The notes under the pieces are model-generated. The model was not told the DNA's origin. It did no database searches and was given only the letters and a program-made list of their open reading frames with translations. A DNA stretch of 64,000 nt from NCBI RefSeq assembly GCF_001418565.1, contig NZ_LIQQ01000011.1, positions 1 through 64,000 of the forward strand, written 5' to 3'. The position numbers and the translations under genes were made by a program. The DNA is from Streptomyces graminilatus. GTDB taxonomy: Bacteria > Actinomycetota > Actinomycetes > Streptomycetales > Streptomycetaceae. This document shows positions 51,982 to 60,734 of the stretch, in pieces. The first letter of the stretch is position 1. Each line of letters starts with the position of its first letter.

Positions 51982-53083
51982 CCCGGAAGGCAGCCGGCTC
52001 GGAGCGGCGGCCGTTGACGTGGATTTCGAGCGCGTAGTCCCCGGGCACGAGCGCCACGGTGGCGGTGGACTTCAGCACGTGCCGCTTGCCGAGTTCGATC
52101 GACTGCCCGGCCTGGATCTCGGTGGTCTTGAGGACATAGACCTTCTGCCGCCGCTTGCCGGTCTTCGTAGGCGAGTCGACCACATAGTTGACCCTCACCT
52201 TCGCATCCCCCTGAGCGGTCAGGTCGGCAGCGAACACCAGAGTCTCTCCGATACGCAGCTCGGACCGGTCGAGGCGGATGGGGGAAAGCTCAACGGGCGG
52301 GTCGCTCGGGTAGCCGAGGAACTCATAGGCAACGTCATCGCCCTTCTTCAACCGGCTGCGCAGGGCCTCGCGGGCGAGGAAGTCGAATTCCTTCTGCGTC
52401 GCCTGTCCTGCGGTCCGCCAGCGGGCGAGCGTTTGGAGGACCAGGTCGAGGTTGGTGTCTGCGATGTCGTGCAGGTGATTGGCCACCGACTGCGTCACGA
52501 AGCGGCTGGTGTCGGCGTGGAGGCGGTCCAGCACCGGTAGCCCGGCGTCTTCGTCGAGGGGAATGTTGACGGACCACGGCAGCCGCGGACGGGTGGATTC
52601 GCTGGCCAGGCGCCGCACCCGGTGATCGGGATCCTCGGTCCAGGTCTGGATGACCTTGAGCGTTTCGGTGGGGAAGTCCCGGATGAAGTACCGCATCGCG
52701 TCCTCGGCCGAGAAGTACGACGTCAGGCGCCGTAGCGCCTCGAGCGCCTGCTCGAGGTCCGCTCCCGTGCGGCAGTACTCCGCGACGAAGTGCGAGTGAG
52801 GGGCGTACACATACAGGCCGAAGTCGACCTCCACCCCGGCGTCCTGAGGTGTCGCCGGCAGCGAGCGCAGCAGCACGTCGGCGGCTTCGAGGCCGCCGAC
52901 CGGGAGGTGGGTGTGCAGGGCTTGGCTGGTGCGGGCGATCCTCGCCTTCAGACCGAGCCCGGGAAGGTCGCCGAGGACATCGTGTGCGAAGGCTTCCGCG
53001 TCGAACTCGGGGCAGGCCGCCTGTACTTCCCGGCCGATCCGGTTGATGCGGGTCTCGCTGAGGGCGTGTTCCTTCTCGGCCAT
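51968..53083 (-). CDS. AlkC/AlkD-type DNA alkylation repair protein
   Basis: A 371-residue protein. The first 250 residues are HEAT-like repeats in the pattern of AlkC/AlkD glycosylases (DAMRYFIRDFPTETLKVIQT, HRVRRLASESTRPRLPW, RFVTQSVANHLHDI, ALRSRLKKGDD). The last 100 residues form a beta-sandwich, as in the Ig-like domain of some AlkC proteins. These enzymes excise cationic or bulky alkylated bases. In natural-product clusters, AlkD relatives give self-resistance to DNA-alkylating metabolites. ATG 53083. Confidence 0.82.
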   Translation of the reverse strand: MAEKEHALSETRINRIGREVQAACPEFDAEAFAHDVLGDLPGLGLKARIARTSQALHTHLPVGGLEAADVLLRSLPATPQDAGVEVDFGLYVYAPHSHFVAEYCRTGADLEQALEALRRLTSYFSAEDAMRYFIRDFPTETLKVIQTWTEDPDHRVRRLASESTRPRLPWSVNIPLDEDAGLPVLDRLHADTSRFVTQSVANHLHDIADTNLDLVLQTLARWRTAGQATQKEFDFLAREALRSRLKKGDDVAYEFLGYPSDPPVELSPIRLDRSELRIGETLVFAADLTAQGDAKVRVNYVVDSPTKTGKRRQKVYVLKTTEIQAGQSIELGKRHVLKSTATVALVPGDYALEIHVNGRRSEPAAFRVTDV

Positions 53084-53244
53084 GGACCGAACCATAGCCG
53101 GGAGCACCGCCTACGGGCCGGGATCTCCCGCCCTGTCGGCGGCCGAGTTGGGCGGGACTTACAGGATCGCGATCCGGTAGGGCAGCCGGTGGTGTCGGGT
53201 GCTGTCGCACGGCGAGGCGGTGCGTGGCCATGAGGGCCATGAAT

Positions 53245-54345
53245 TCAGCGAAGAGTGTCACGCAGGACCTCCTCCAAGACAGGTAGCCGGTCCAGCAGCA
53301 TCAGATCTGCCTCATGCCGCGCCCGCCCGTAGGACTCAAGTGCGGCGTCGACGATGTGCGGTCGTTTCACTGGTGCCGAAAACGGAAAGGTCGAGCAGAG
53401 CACGGCTGCACAGCCGACACGAAGCGACGACAAGAGGTCGTCTGCGGACACCTTGGGGTTGGCGTCTCGATAAGCCAGGGCGAGATCGATGTATCCGGTA
53501 AGCCAGCTCTCCACACCGTTGGCCAACACGCTGCTGGGGTCACAGCCAAGACGCGCGATTTCCCAGGCGAGGTACCAGGGTGTGGGCGGTCGGAAGTCCA
53601 CGAACGCGGCGACCTCGTCGTCCTTCAACAGGACGTTGGGGCCGGCCAGGTCGCCGTGCAGGACCTGGACCGTCAGCTGTGGAAGCGAAGCGAGGATGCG
53701 CTCGACGCCCCCCAAGAGGGCTTGCCGCTCACGCGCCGCCTGCAGCGCCCACGTCTCGAACTCCCCAAGCCTGGGCCTCTTCTGGAACGCGAGAATCAGA
53801 CTCTCGAAGCTGTCACGTGCGGTGGCTACGTCGCACACCGCAGTGCCAGGTTCCAGGGTGGGTACGGCGGCGGGGTGAGTGGCGAGTCGGCTGTGGAGGC
53901 GGCCCATCGCTGTGCCGACGGCTGCCCATCGTGCACCGGTCAGGGTGCCCTCGGCAGTCTCGGTGTGCGGCACGTACGACCACAGGGACATCGGCAGGCG
54001 GCCATGGGTCGCGAGGAGTTCGTGCTCGCGCGTGCGGGTTGCCCGCGCGGTCGCGACTCCTCCGTCGGCGGCGTACTCGGATAGTTCGACCGATGCCCGT
54101 TCCAGATCCAAGCTATTTCGAGTGCGATAGACCTTGACGAAGTGCCGACGGCCCGTCTGGTCCACGATGGCGTAGTTGTCCGTCGCGGTGCCTTCCGGGA
54201 TTCGCGTTATTTCTGCTGGGTGCAGTCCGTACGCGAGCACCAGCGTGTCGGCGACCGCCATGATCTGCTCCTCCTCCGCGGTGCGGCCGGGTGTGGGAGG
54301 CGCGGCGACGGGCTTGGTGGCGGGCTGGTGAGATGCGGTGGACAT
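53245..54345 (-). CDS. APH/HSK2-type phosphotransferase
   Basis: A 366-residue kinase-fold protein. N-lobe Lys in RHFVKVYRTR, Brenner motif VLHGDLAGPNVLLK (about residues 239-252), Mg-binding FVDFRPPTPWYLAWE. A basic, proline-rich N-terminal 30 residues precede the fold. ATG 54345. Directly upstream is the decayed FxLD-type methyltransferase, so it may belong to a former lanthipeptide neighbourhood. Substrate unknown. Confidence 0.8.
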   Translation of the reverse strand: MSTASHQPATKPVAAPPTPGRTAEEEQIMAVADTLVLAYGLHPAEITRIPEGTATDNYAIVDQTGRRHFVKVYRTRNSLDLERASVELSEYAADGGVATARATRTREHELLATHGRLPMSLWSYVPHTETAEGTLTGARWAAVGTAMGRLHSRLATHPAAVPTLEPGTAVCDVATARDSFESLILAFQKRPRLGEFETWALQAARERQALLGGVERILASLPQLTVQVLHGDLAGPNVLLKDDEVAAFVDFRPPTPWYLAWEIARLGCDPSSVLANGVESWLTGYIDLALAYRDANPKVSADDLLSSLRVGCAAVLCSTFPFSAPVKRPHIVDAALESYGRARHEADLMLLDRLPVLEEVLRDTLR

Positions 54346-54412
54346 GGTCTCCTCGTCGAAGCGCACAGCGATAGTGGTCAGATGATGAGCGGGCGGCAGG
54401 TGGTCGGGTCGA

Positions 54413-54740
54413 TCAGGACGCGGGCACGGGGGTGCCGGTGAGGTGTTCGGCCCGGCGGGCGATGTGCGGGGTGAGCGTGGGGTGGACACCTCTGCTTCAG
54501 GCCCTGCAGCAGCTGGCCGAGCGCGACCCGCTGGGCGTCACGTCCGGGCCACCGGATCACCAGGCGGCAGTGTTCCTTGTCCAGGGTGTCGACTGGAGGC
54601 ACCTGATCGTCGGGCGTGCCGGCCGGATGGACCGTCAGGATCGGATCGACGTGCTGGCGGTTGTACTCGGCGCGCACGTGACGGTCCCAGGACCGGACCG
54701 TGGCCGCCAGGTGCTCAGCGAGCTGCGGCGGGCCGCGCCG
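54413..54740 (-). pseudogene. Remnant of FxLD-type PCMT-like methyltransferase
   Basis: The - strand frame contains EHLAATVRSWDRHVR, then LTVHPAGTPDDQVP and HCRLVIRWPG, which parallels the C-terminus of the enzyme at 49-1263 (ERLADIVRTWGKKHR, SVHPAGTPDDRITG, HSRISVSWPV). After that it changes frame to reach a tail ending RRAEHLTGTPVPAS. Only the C-terminal part survives, so a second, decayed lanthipeptide locus once existed here. The rest of 54741-55181 contains a + strand coding-like frame ending at 54994 (LIEAVHAATDTGPFVAR) without a credible start. Confidence 0.6.
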
Positions 54741-55181
54741 GGTGCAGCGGGGCCGCAAGATCGCCGACGGACAACGCTCCGTCAATGCGGTCATCTGATT
54801 GCGCCTCCCTCGTTCGGGTTGTCGCGGTGCTGGCCACGGGAGTTGTCACCGTCCCGGGCGAGACGGGCAACGCGGTCGGTGACTTCGCGGTCGGACCGGC
54901 CGACCAAGCCGACACCGCGACCCCCTGCCGCGTGACTCGGCTGATCGAGGCGGTGCACGCGGCAACCGACACTGGACCGTTCGTGGCGAGGTGACCAGTT
55001 CGGCATCTCTCAGGCGGGGTGGTGTAAGGCCGACGGGCGGGCGCCACGACGTCGGGTCGGGATGCTCGTCGCATAGAGTGCTGGCGCGAGGGTGGCCATG
55101 GCGTTCGCCGTGAGACGATCTTGGACACCCTTGTTCTCGTCTCCGCAGGCCTTCCTCGGGCCGCACCACCAGGAGGAACCA

Positions 55182-55571
55182 GTGTCGTCCCCGCAGCTGA
55201 TCACCCCCGAGGAGAAGCTCGCCGATGCGAAGAAGCAGCTGAGCTTCCCGCGTATCGTCGCGATCTGCGGCTCCACTCGTTTCATGGCCGAGATGACCGA
55301 GGCCGATGTGCGGGAGACCAAGGCTGGAAGGATTGTCGTCAAGCCGGGTTGCGACCTGAAGTCGCCGCACGAACTTTGGTCCGATCCTGTCGAGGCCGAG
55401 GCGCTGAAGATTCGACTCGACGAGCTGCACCGGTCGAAGATCCTGCTCGCTGATGAGGTGCTCGTGGTCGGCGACTACATCGGAGACAGCACCCGGGCCG
55501 AAATCGCCTACGCCCGGTCGCTGGGCAAGCCCGTGCGGTTCACGCACCCCGAAGTCGACCCCGACGCCTGA
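55182..55571 (+). CDS. Deoxyribosyltransferase-like small protein
   Basis: A 129-residue protein from GTG 55182 with AGGAGGAA upstream. The core FPRIVAICGSTRFMAEM and later LADEVLVVGDYIGDSTRAEI, ending YARSLGKPVRF, follow the nucleoside 2-deoxyribosyltransferase-like fold with the catalytic-type Glu in TRAEI. Activity could be N-glycosyl bond cleavage or transfer on nucleosides. It is convergent with the operon ending at 55649. Confidence 0.75.
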   Translation: MSSPQLITPEEKLADAKKQLSFPRIVAICGSTRFMAEMTEADVRETKAGRIVVKPGCDLKSPHELWSDPVEAEALKIRLDELHRSKILLADEVLVVGDYIGDSTRAEIAYARSLGKPVRFTHPEVDPDA

Positions 55572-55648
55572 GGGCCCACCCCCACACCCTCCGCGGGCAC
55601 CCCTTTGGGATTGATCACTTGGCGGGTGGCGGGGTGGTGAGAGCGAGC

Positions 55649-56647
55649 TCAAGGAGCGGCGGAACGCATCGCGGCCGTGATGGCGACAGCGAGAGGCTGC
55701 TGGTGGTTCATCAAGTAGAAGTGGTCGCCCTCGTACCTCTCGAGTCCGCGGAAGTGCGTCGTGAACGCTCGCCAGGCGAGCAGGCGGTCCTCGCCGATCA
55801 GCTTGTCGCGGCGGCCCCCGAATACCGAGAGAGGAACGGGCAGCGGCTCGGGGTTGCGGGGAGGGGCCCAGGTGTCCACGAGTTTGAAGTCGCTGCGGAA
55901 CACCGGGGCGAACTTGTGCCAGACGGCGTCGTTGTCGAGGAGCTGGGGTGGGCTGCCGCCCACGCTCCGCAGCCAGCGGCGCAGTTCGTCGCCCGACATC
56001 AGGTGAGGGCGGCCGTCTGCGTCGGCCTCACCTCGCGGGGCGCCGTAGGCGGACATGCCCAGCCAGGTGGGGAGCGGGTCCCCCTGGCGGAGGAGTCGGC
56101 GGGTGAGCTGGTAGGCAATGAGTGCGCCCATGCTGTGGCCGAAGAACCCGAAGGGCCGGTCGAGCAGTGGTGCGATGGCGGTGTGGAAGTGGTCGACCAG
56201 CCGGTCGCAGTCGTCGATCAGCGGCAGTGCCTGCAGGTGGCCTCGGCCGGGGGCCTCCAAGAGGCAGAGTTCCCAGTCCTGGGGAAAGTGCTCCGCCCAG
56301 CCCCGGTAGAGCAGGTGTGAGCCGCCGGCGTGGTGGAACATGAACAGGCGCGCCGCTGGTTCGCTCAGCGGCCTCGGGCGGATGAGCGGGCTAGCCGGCG
56401 TCTCGCCGCCGAGCTTGGAAGTGAGGAAGGCGTGCAGCTCAGCGAGGGTGGTGGCACCGCTGACGGCCACGGCGTTCTCCGGGACGCCGTACGCATTCTC
56501 CACGCGGGTTGAGATCTCGAGCATCAGCAGCGAGTCGATGTCGAGCTCGTGAGCGAAGTGCGCCGCGTCGGTGACCTCCTCGGGATCGGTCTCCAGGACG
56601 CCGGCTATCAGAGCGCGGAGATCCTCGATGTTCAGCGCCGTGGTCAT
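55649..56647 (-). CDS. ACP-thioesterase fusion
   Basis: A 332-residue fusion. Residues 1-80 form an acyl carrier protein with the phosphopantetheine Ser in ELDIDSLLMLEI (near residue 39). From about residue 90 comes a type II-like alpha/beta-hydrolase thioesterase: LFMFHHAGGSHLLYRGWA, nucleophile FGHSMGALIAYQ, catalytic His in EGDHFYLM. It would release or edit an acyl chain on its own carrier. ATG 56647 overlaps the preceding stop by four bases. Last gene of the - strand operon. Confidence 0.87.
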   Translation of the reverse strand: MTTALNIEDLRALIAGVLETDPEEVTDAAHFAHELDIDSLLMLEISTRVENAYGVPENAVAVSGATTLAELHAFLTSKLGGETPASPLIRPRPLSEPAARLFMFHHAGGSHLLYRGWAEHFPQDWELCLLEAPGRGHLQALPLIDDCDRLVDHFHTAIAPLLDRPFGFFGHSMGALIAYQLTRRLLRQGDPLPTWLGMSAYGAPRGEADADGRPHLMSGDELRRWLRSVGGSPPQLLDNDAVWHKFAPVFRSDFKLVDTWAPPRNPEPLPVPLSVFGGRRDKLIGEDRLLAWRAFTTHFRGLERYEGDHFYLMNHQQPLAVAITAAMRSAAP

Positions 56648-57657
56648 GGGTGTTGTCCTCGTTCCTGCGTGGATGGACGAATGGCCGGCCACGGGGTCAG
56701 CAGCAGAGCGCCCGTCGCGTCGTGGCGAGGGCCTCCGGCCGTGGCGAGCACGTTCCCGGTGGCGCCGCTCTCCAGATGGGCAGCCGCGGCAGCGCACTGC
56801 AGGACACCGAGCGCCCCGGACAGCGGGCCCAGCTGGGATTCCAGGTCGATCCGGCGAGTGGCTGCGAGCAGATGGCCCGCCCCGGCACCCGCCTCGTCCA
56901 CGAGCCACAGTCCGACGGATTGCTCCTCGGTCACGCCGGCGGAGGCCAGCGCCGCGGCGAGGTTCCGGGCCCGTGCGTAACCGGTGATCGTGGCGCGGGG
57001 CCGTGCGCCGCGGGAAGCGGCTGCGTCTACGGGTTCGAGTACGACCGCGACCGCCGCGTCGGTGGACTGCTCGCCGAGGACCTTCGTCACTACGCCGTTG
57101 GCTGGTTCGGCGCCGACGACGACGGCTGCTTCGGCGCGTCCGGCCACGATGAGGTTCCGGGCCCAGGAGAGGGCGTCCAGACCGCTCGTGACGCCGTTGC
57201 AGACGGTGAGGTTGGGGCCGCGCAGCCTGTAGCGGATGGCCACCCAGCCGGCGATGACGTTGCTTGATGTCTGTGGCAGGCCCAGGGGGCTGAGGCCCAT
57301 GACGCCTGCTCTGGCGATCGTGTCGGTGGCTTCGCAGACGCTGTCCGCGTTGCCCAGGTTGGTGCTGACCACGACGGCGGTCGAGTCAGCCGCGCCCGTG
57401 AACGTGGCGTCGGCGTCGGTAAGACCGGCGTCGTGGAGGGCGAACTCGGCGGCGCGCAGGGCGAGCCGGGAGGCACGGTCCTTGTGGCGCAGCTCGCGTC
57501 CGCTGAGTCCGGTTGCGGGGTCGAAGCCGCCCTTACCCGGCAGGGGTCCGAGGAGGTCGCCGTACGTCGCGACACCGGGGAGCGCCAGTCCGATGCCCGT
57601 GACGACGACCTCCCGGGCGCTCGGGTTCCTTGTGTGCGTGGTGCTCGTCGCGCTCAT
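56644..57657 (-). CDS. Ketosynthase-like subunit lacking active-site Cys
   Basis: A 337-residue thiolase-fold protein of the beta-ketoacyl synthase family, shorter than the usual 400. The nucleophile elbow reads GPNLTVCNGVTSGLDAL: aligned to ATACTSG of FabF-type enzymes, the catalytic Cys is Val. The C-terminal His motifs HGTGT and GHxxGA are not retained. It therefore resembles chain-length-factor or KS-beta partners. It overlaps genes on both sides (ATGA), so it is made with the active ketosynthase upstream, presumably as a heterodimer. Confidence 0.82.
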   Translation of the reverse strand: MSATSTTHTRNPSAREVVVTGIGLALPGVATYGDLLGPLPGKGGFDPATGLSGRELRHKDRASRLALRAAEFALHDAGLTDADATFTGAADSTAVVVSTNLGNADSVCEATDTIARAGVMGLSPLGLPQTSSNVIAGWVAIRYRLRGPNLTVCNGVTSGLDALSWARNLIVAGRAEAAVVVGAEPANGVVTKVLGEQSTDAAVAVVLEPVDAAASRGARPRATITGYARARNLAAALASAGVTEEQSVGLWLVDEAGAGAGHLLAATRRIDLESQLGPLSGALGVLQCAAAAAHLESGATGNVLATAGGPRHDATGALLLTPWPAIRPSTQERGQHP

Positions 57658-58787
57658 CGGGCTGCCTCCACAATCGCGACGGCGTTGATGCCTCCGAAGC
57701 CGAAGGCGTCGATCTGAGCGATGGCCAGGTCGCCGGCTGCGGGGGAGCCCTGCACCAGGCCCAGTCCTGCGGCCTCGGAGATCGGATCGGCGAGTCCCAG
57801 GACCGGGGGTACCGTCCCTTCCTTCATGGCGAGCACCGCCATCACGAGGCTGAGCAGTCCCGAACCGCCCAGGGTGTGGCCGGTCATCGCCTTGATGGCG
57901 GTCATCCGCGGACCGGCTCCGGCGCCCTGGAAAATGTGGCGCAGGACGCTCGACTCCGTCAGGTCGTTGCGAGGGGTTCCGCTGCCGTGCAGCATCACCA
58001 GGTCGATGTCCTCCGCCCGCACCCCTGCTCTGCTGTAGGCGTCCCGCACCGCACGGGTGATGCCGTCGGGGTCGGGCGCGGTGGCGTGGTGAGCGTCGCA
58101 GTTCATGGACACACCGCGCACCCGGGCGTGCACGGGCCCGTTGCCGGTGCCAGCGCGCTGGACGACGACGGCGGCCGCGCCCTCGCCCATCAGCATGCCC
58201 TTGTGCGTGGCGTCGAAGGGGCGCAGCGCGTCGGGGATGTCGTTCTGCACCCGGTCGAGCGTGCCGAAGCCGCTCTCGGTTGCGGCGTCGGTGCCCGCGA
58301 CGACGACCGTGTCGGCCATGCCGAGGTCGATCATGTCGGTGGCCATGCCGAGCGCGTATAGCGTGGCTGAGCAGGCGTTGGCGAAGGTGTACGTGGTGGA
58401 CGCGCCGAAGACCGCCTTCAGGGCGGTGCCGAAGTGCAGGTCCTCGAGGGCAACTTCCGCGTCGTCACGCCACCACAGTTCGAGGCTGCGCTGCTCACGC
58501 ATGGTGGTCCCGACCAGCACGGGAACCTGGGACAGGTCTTCGCCCAGGCCCGCGTCGGCGGCTGCCTGGCGAACGACGGTGGTGAGCCAGCGGGTGGCGC
58601 GCCGCGGGATGTCGCCGCCTTTGGGGCGGTCGTCGATCTCGTAGGCGTAGGCCGCCCTGTACTTGTCCGGGTCGAACGCTTTCAGGGGCTTGCGGCTCTC
58701 CTGGCCCGCGCACAGCGCGGCGAAGATCTCCTGGGGGCTGGCACCGATGTTGGCAACGGCCGCCATGCCCGTGATATCCCAGGTCAC
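57654..58787 (-). CDS. Beta-ketoacyl synthase (active KS)
   Basis: A 377-residue ketosynthase with the complete triad: FANACSATLYALG (Cys near residue 167), LHGSGTPRND (His near 265) and KAMTGHTLGGSG (His near 306). It would perform decarboxylative condensation on carrier-bound substrates. With the Cys-less partner downstream it makes a KS/KS-beta pair, and the ACP domains of the neighbouring genes are likely partners. No acyltransferase or ketoreductase is nearby. Overlaps on both ends with its neighbours. Confidence 0.88.
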   Translation of the reverse strand: MTWDITGMAAVANIGASPQEIFAALCAGQESRKPLKAFDPDKYRAAYAYEIDDRPKGGDIPRRATRWLTTVVRQAAADAGLGEDLSQVPVLVGTTMREQRSLELWWRDDAEVALEDLHFGTALKAVFGASTTYTFANACSATLYALGMATDMIDLGMADTVVVAGTDAATESGFGTLDRVQNDIPDALRPFDATHKGMLMGEGAAAVVVQRAGTGNGPVHARVRGVSMNCDAHHATAPDPDGITRAVRDAYSRAGVRAEDIDLVMLHGSGTPRNDLTESSVLRHIFQGAGAGPRMTAIKAMTGHTLGGSGLLSLVMAVLAMKEGTVPPVLGLADPISEAAGLGLVQGSPAAGDLAIAQIDAFGFGGINAVAIVEAAR

Positions 58788-60562
58788 GGTTGTGCAGCCG
58801 CCTTCCTCAGCTCGAAGGCGGCCAGCTTGCCGGTCGACGTGGTCGGCAGCTCGTCGAGGAACTCCAGACGGGCGGGCCGCTTGTAGGAGGCAAGGCCGCT
58901 ACGGATCGCGGCGGTCACCGTGCGCCGCACCACGGCCTTGTCGGATCCCGGCCGGGCCACCAGATAGGCCACGGCCTGCTCCAGGCCATCGGAATCGCGG
59001 CCGCCGACCACCACGCAGTCCTGGACCCCTTCAGCACCGCGGATGACGCTCTCGATCTCACTCGGCACGACCTTGTAGCCGCCCAGGTTGAGCAGGTCAT
59101 CGGCGCGGCAGAGATGGGTGAACGTGCCGTCCGGCGCACGGCGCACCACGTCGCCGGTGTAGGCGCCACCGTCGGCGAAGGTGACCGCCGCGGCCTCCGG
59201 CCGGCCGATGTAGCCGAGCGCGACGGTCGGGCCGGCGATGTGCAGTCGGCCCTCCTGACCGTCGGCGACGGGCGTGCCGGCCGCGGCGCGGACGGTCGCG
59301 GTGATCCCCGGCACCGGGACCCCGAAGCTCCCCGGACGGTCTTCCCCCGGCGGCGTGCCGACGACGATGTAGAGCACCTCCGTAGCGCCGAGACCGTTGA
59401 GCAGCTCGGCCCGGAAGGCGGCGCGGATCCGCTCGCTAAGCGGACCCGGCAGATTCTCGCCCGCCGCCACGCACAGCCGCACGGAGTCGGAGGCGAGCGC
59501 CGTCCCGGAAGCGTTCAGCAGCGCGGCGTACAGCCGTGGGACGGAGAACAGCACGGTAGGCCGGTGGCGCTGCATCGCGGCGACGAGTGAGTGCACGTCG
59601 ACCGTGCCGCTGATGAGCGCGACGCACGAGCCGGCCGCCAGAGGGCACAGGACGGAGCTGCCGAAGCCATAGCCGAAGGACATCCGGGCGCTGGACAGCA
59701 CGGTGTCCTCAGGAGTCAGCGCCAGTACCGTGCCGATGCCGTCGGCCATGGCCGCGATCGCTCCCGCCGAGTGCCGCACCCCCTTGGGCATGCCGGTGCT
59801 TCCAGAGGTGTACTGCACGAGCGCCTCACGCTCCGCACTCCATGCGACCGGGGGCCCCGCCTCCTCCGGGCGCCGTGCGGGTCCGGCCTCGGCCGTCTCC
59901 AGAGCAGCGCGGACGTCGGCGCCGGCGAACCGGGTTGTCGTCGCGAACAGCTCCTCCAGGGCACGCTGCCGCGTGGGAGCTGCTGCGTCCAGGTGCACCA
60001 TCGCGGCGGCGCAGTCTGCGGCGATGTAGCGGACTTCGTCGTCCGTGAGCACCGGGCTGATCACCACGGGGACGCAGCCGTGCCACCACAGGCCGAGGAC
60101 GGCGACCACGGTCGCCACGGAATCGTCGGCGACCAGGAGGCCGCGGGCGCCCTCGGGCACGCCCGCTGCCCGCAGGGCGCCGGTGTACCCACGTGCCGCC
60201 TCCAGGAGGCCCGCGTAGGTGATTTCCCCGGCCTGGGGGTCGAGGTAGCTGGCCCTTTCGCCGCGGCCGGCGGAGACATGGCACGCCACTAGGCGGTCGA
60301 TCAGGTCGACGCCCTGGGGGCTTGTCGCCCGCTCGCCGAGCACGGACAGCGCGGCATCCAGGCTGGTGAGGGCTGCCGCTTCCTCGGCGGACAGGGCTCC
60401 GTACTCGCGCTCGATCGCGACCACGATCTCGACCTTCTCCAAGGAGCTCATGCCGAGCTCCTCATAGAACAGAGCACCAGACTCGATAGCTTCCTTTTCC
60501 ACCTCAAGGACAGACGCCACGATCTCTCGCAGCCTGTCGCGCACTATGTCGATGGGTTCCAC
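58784..60562 (-). CDS. ACP-AMP-dependent acid ligase fusion
   Basis: A 592-residue protein. Residues 1-80 form an ACP with the Ser in EELGMSSLEKVEIV (near residue 40). The rest is an ANL-superfamily adenylating enzyme: P-loop ALVQYTSGSTGMPKGV (near 245), motif LLNGLGATEVLY, YTGDVVRR and the C-terminal Lys in TTSTGKLAAFE. It should activate a carboxylic acid and load it on the attached or another carrier, supplying the starter for the ketosynthases. The closest overall feel is benzoate-CoA ligase-like, but the acid cannot be predicted. Confidence 0.87.
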   Translation of the reverse strand: MEPIDIVRDRLREIVASVLEVEKEAIESGALFYEELGMSSLEKVEIVVAIEREYGALSAEEAAALTSLDAALSVLGERATSPQGVDLIDRLVACHVSAGRGERASYLDPQAGEITYAGLLEAARGYTGALRAAGVPEGARGLLVADDSVATVVAVLGLWWHGCVPVVISPVLTDDEVRYIAADCAAAMVHLDAAAPTRQRALEELFATTTRFAGADVRAALETAEAGPARRPEEAGPPVAWSAEREALVQYTSGSTGMPKGVRHSAGAIAAMADGIGTVLALTPEDTVLSSARMSFGYGFGSSVLCPLAAGSCVALISGTVDVHSLVAAMQRHRPTVLFSVPRLYAALLNASGTALASDSVRLCVAAGENLPGPLSERIRAAFRAELLNGLGATEVLYIVVGTPPGEDRPGSFGVPVPGITATVRAAAGTPVADGQEGRLHIAGPTVALGYIGRPEAAAVTFADGGAYTGDVVRRAPDGTFTHLCRADDLLNLGGYKVVPSEIESVIRGAEGVQDCVVVGGRDSDGLEQAVAYLVARPGSDKAVVRRTVTAAIRSGLASYKRPARLEFLDELPTTSTGKLAAFELRKAAAQP

Positions 60563-60734
60563 CGGCGAGGGTCCTTTCCGTATCTTCGTATCCGAGAAGC
60601 GAGATCTGGGTGGACAGAAAGAGGATGAGCCGGAGACCTGCTCCCGAGACTGCGCGCCGTTCGCCGAAACGCCGACTCGTTCCGGTCGGGGATGCAGGAA
60701 CGAGGTGCGATGCTGCAGCCCTCAGCGGGTGTGC

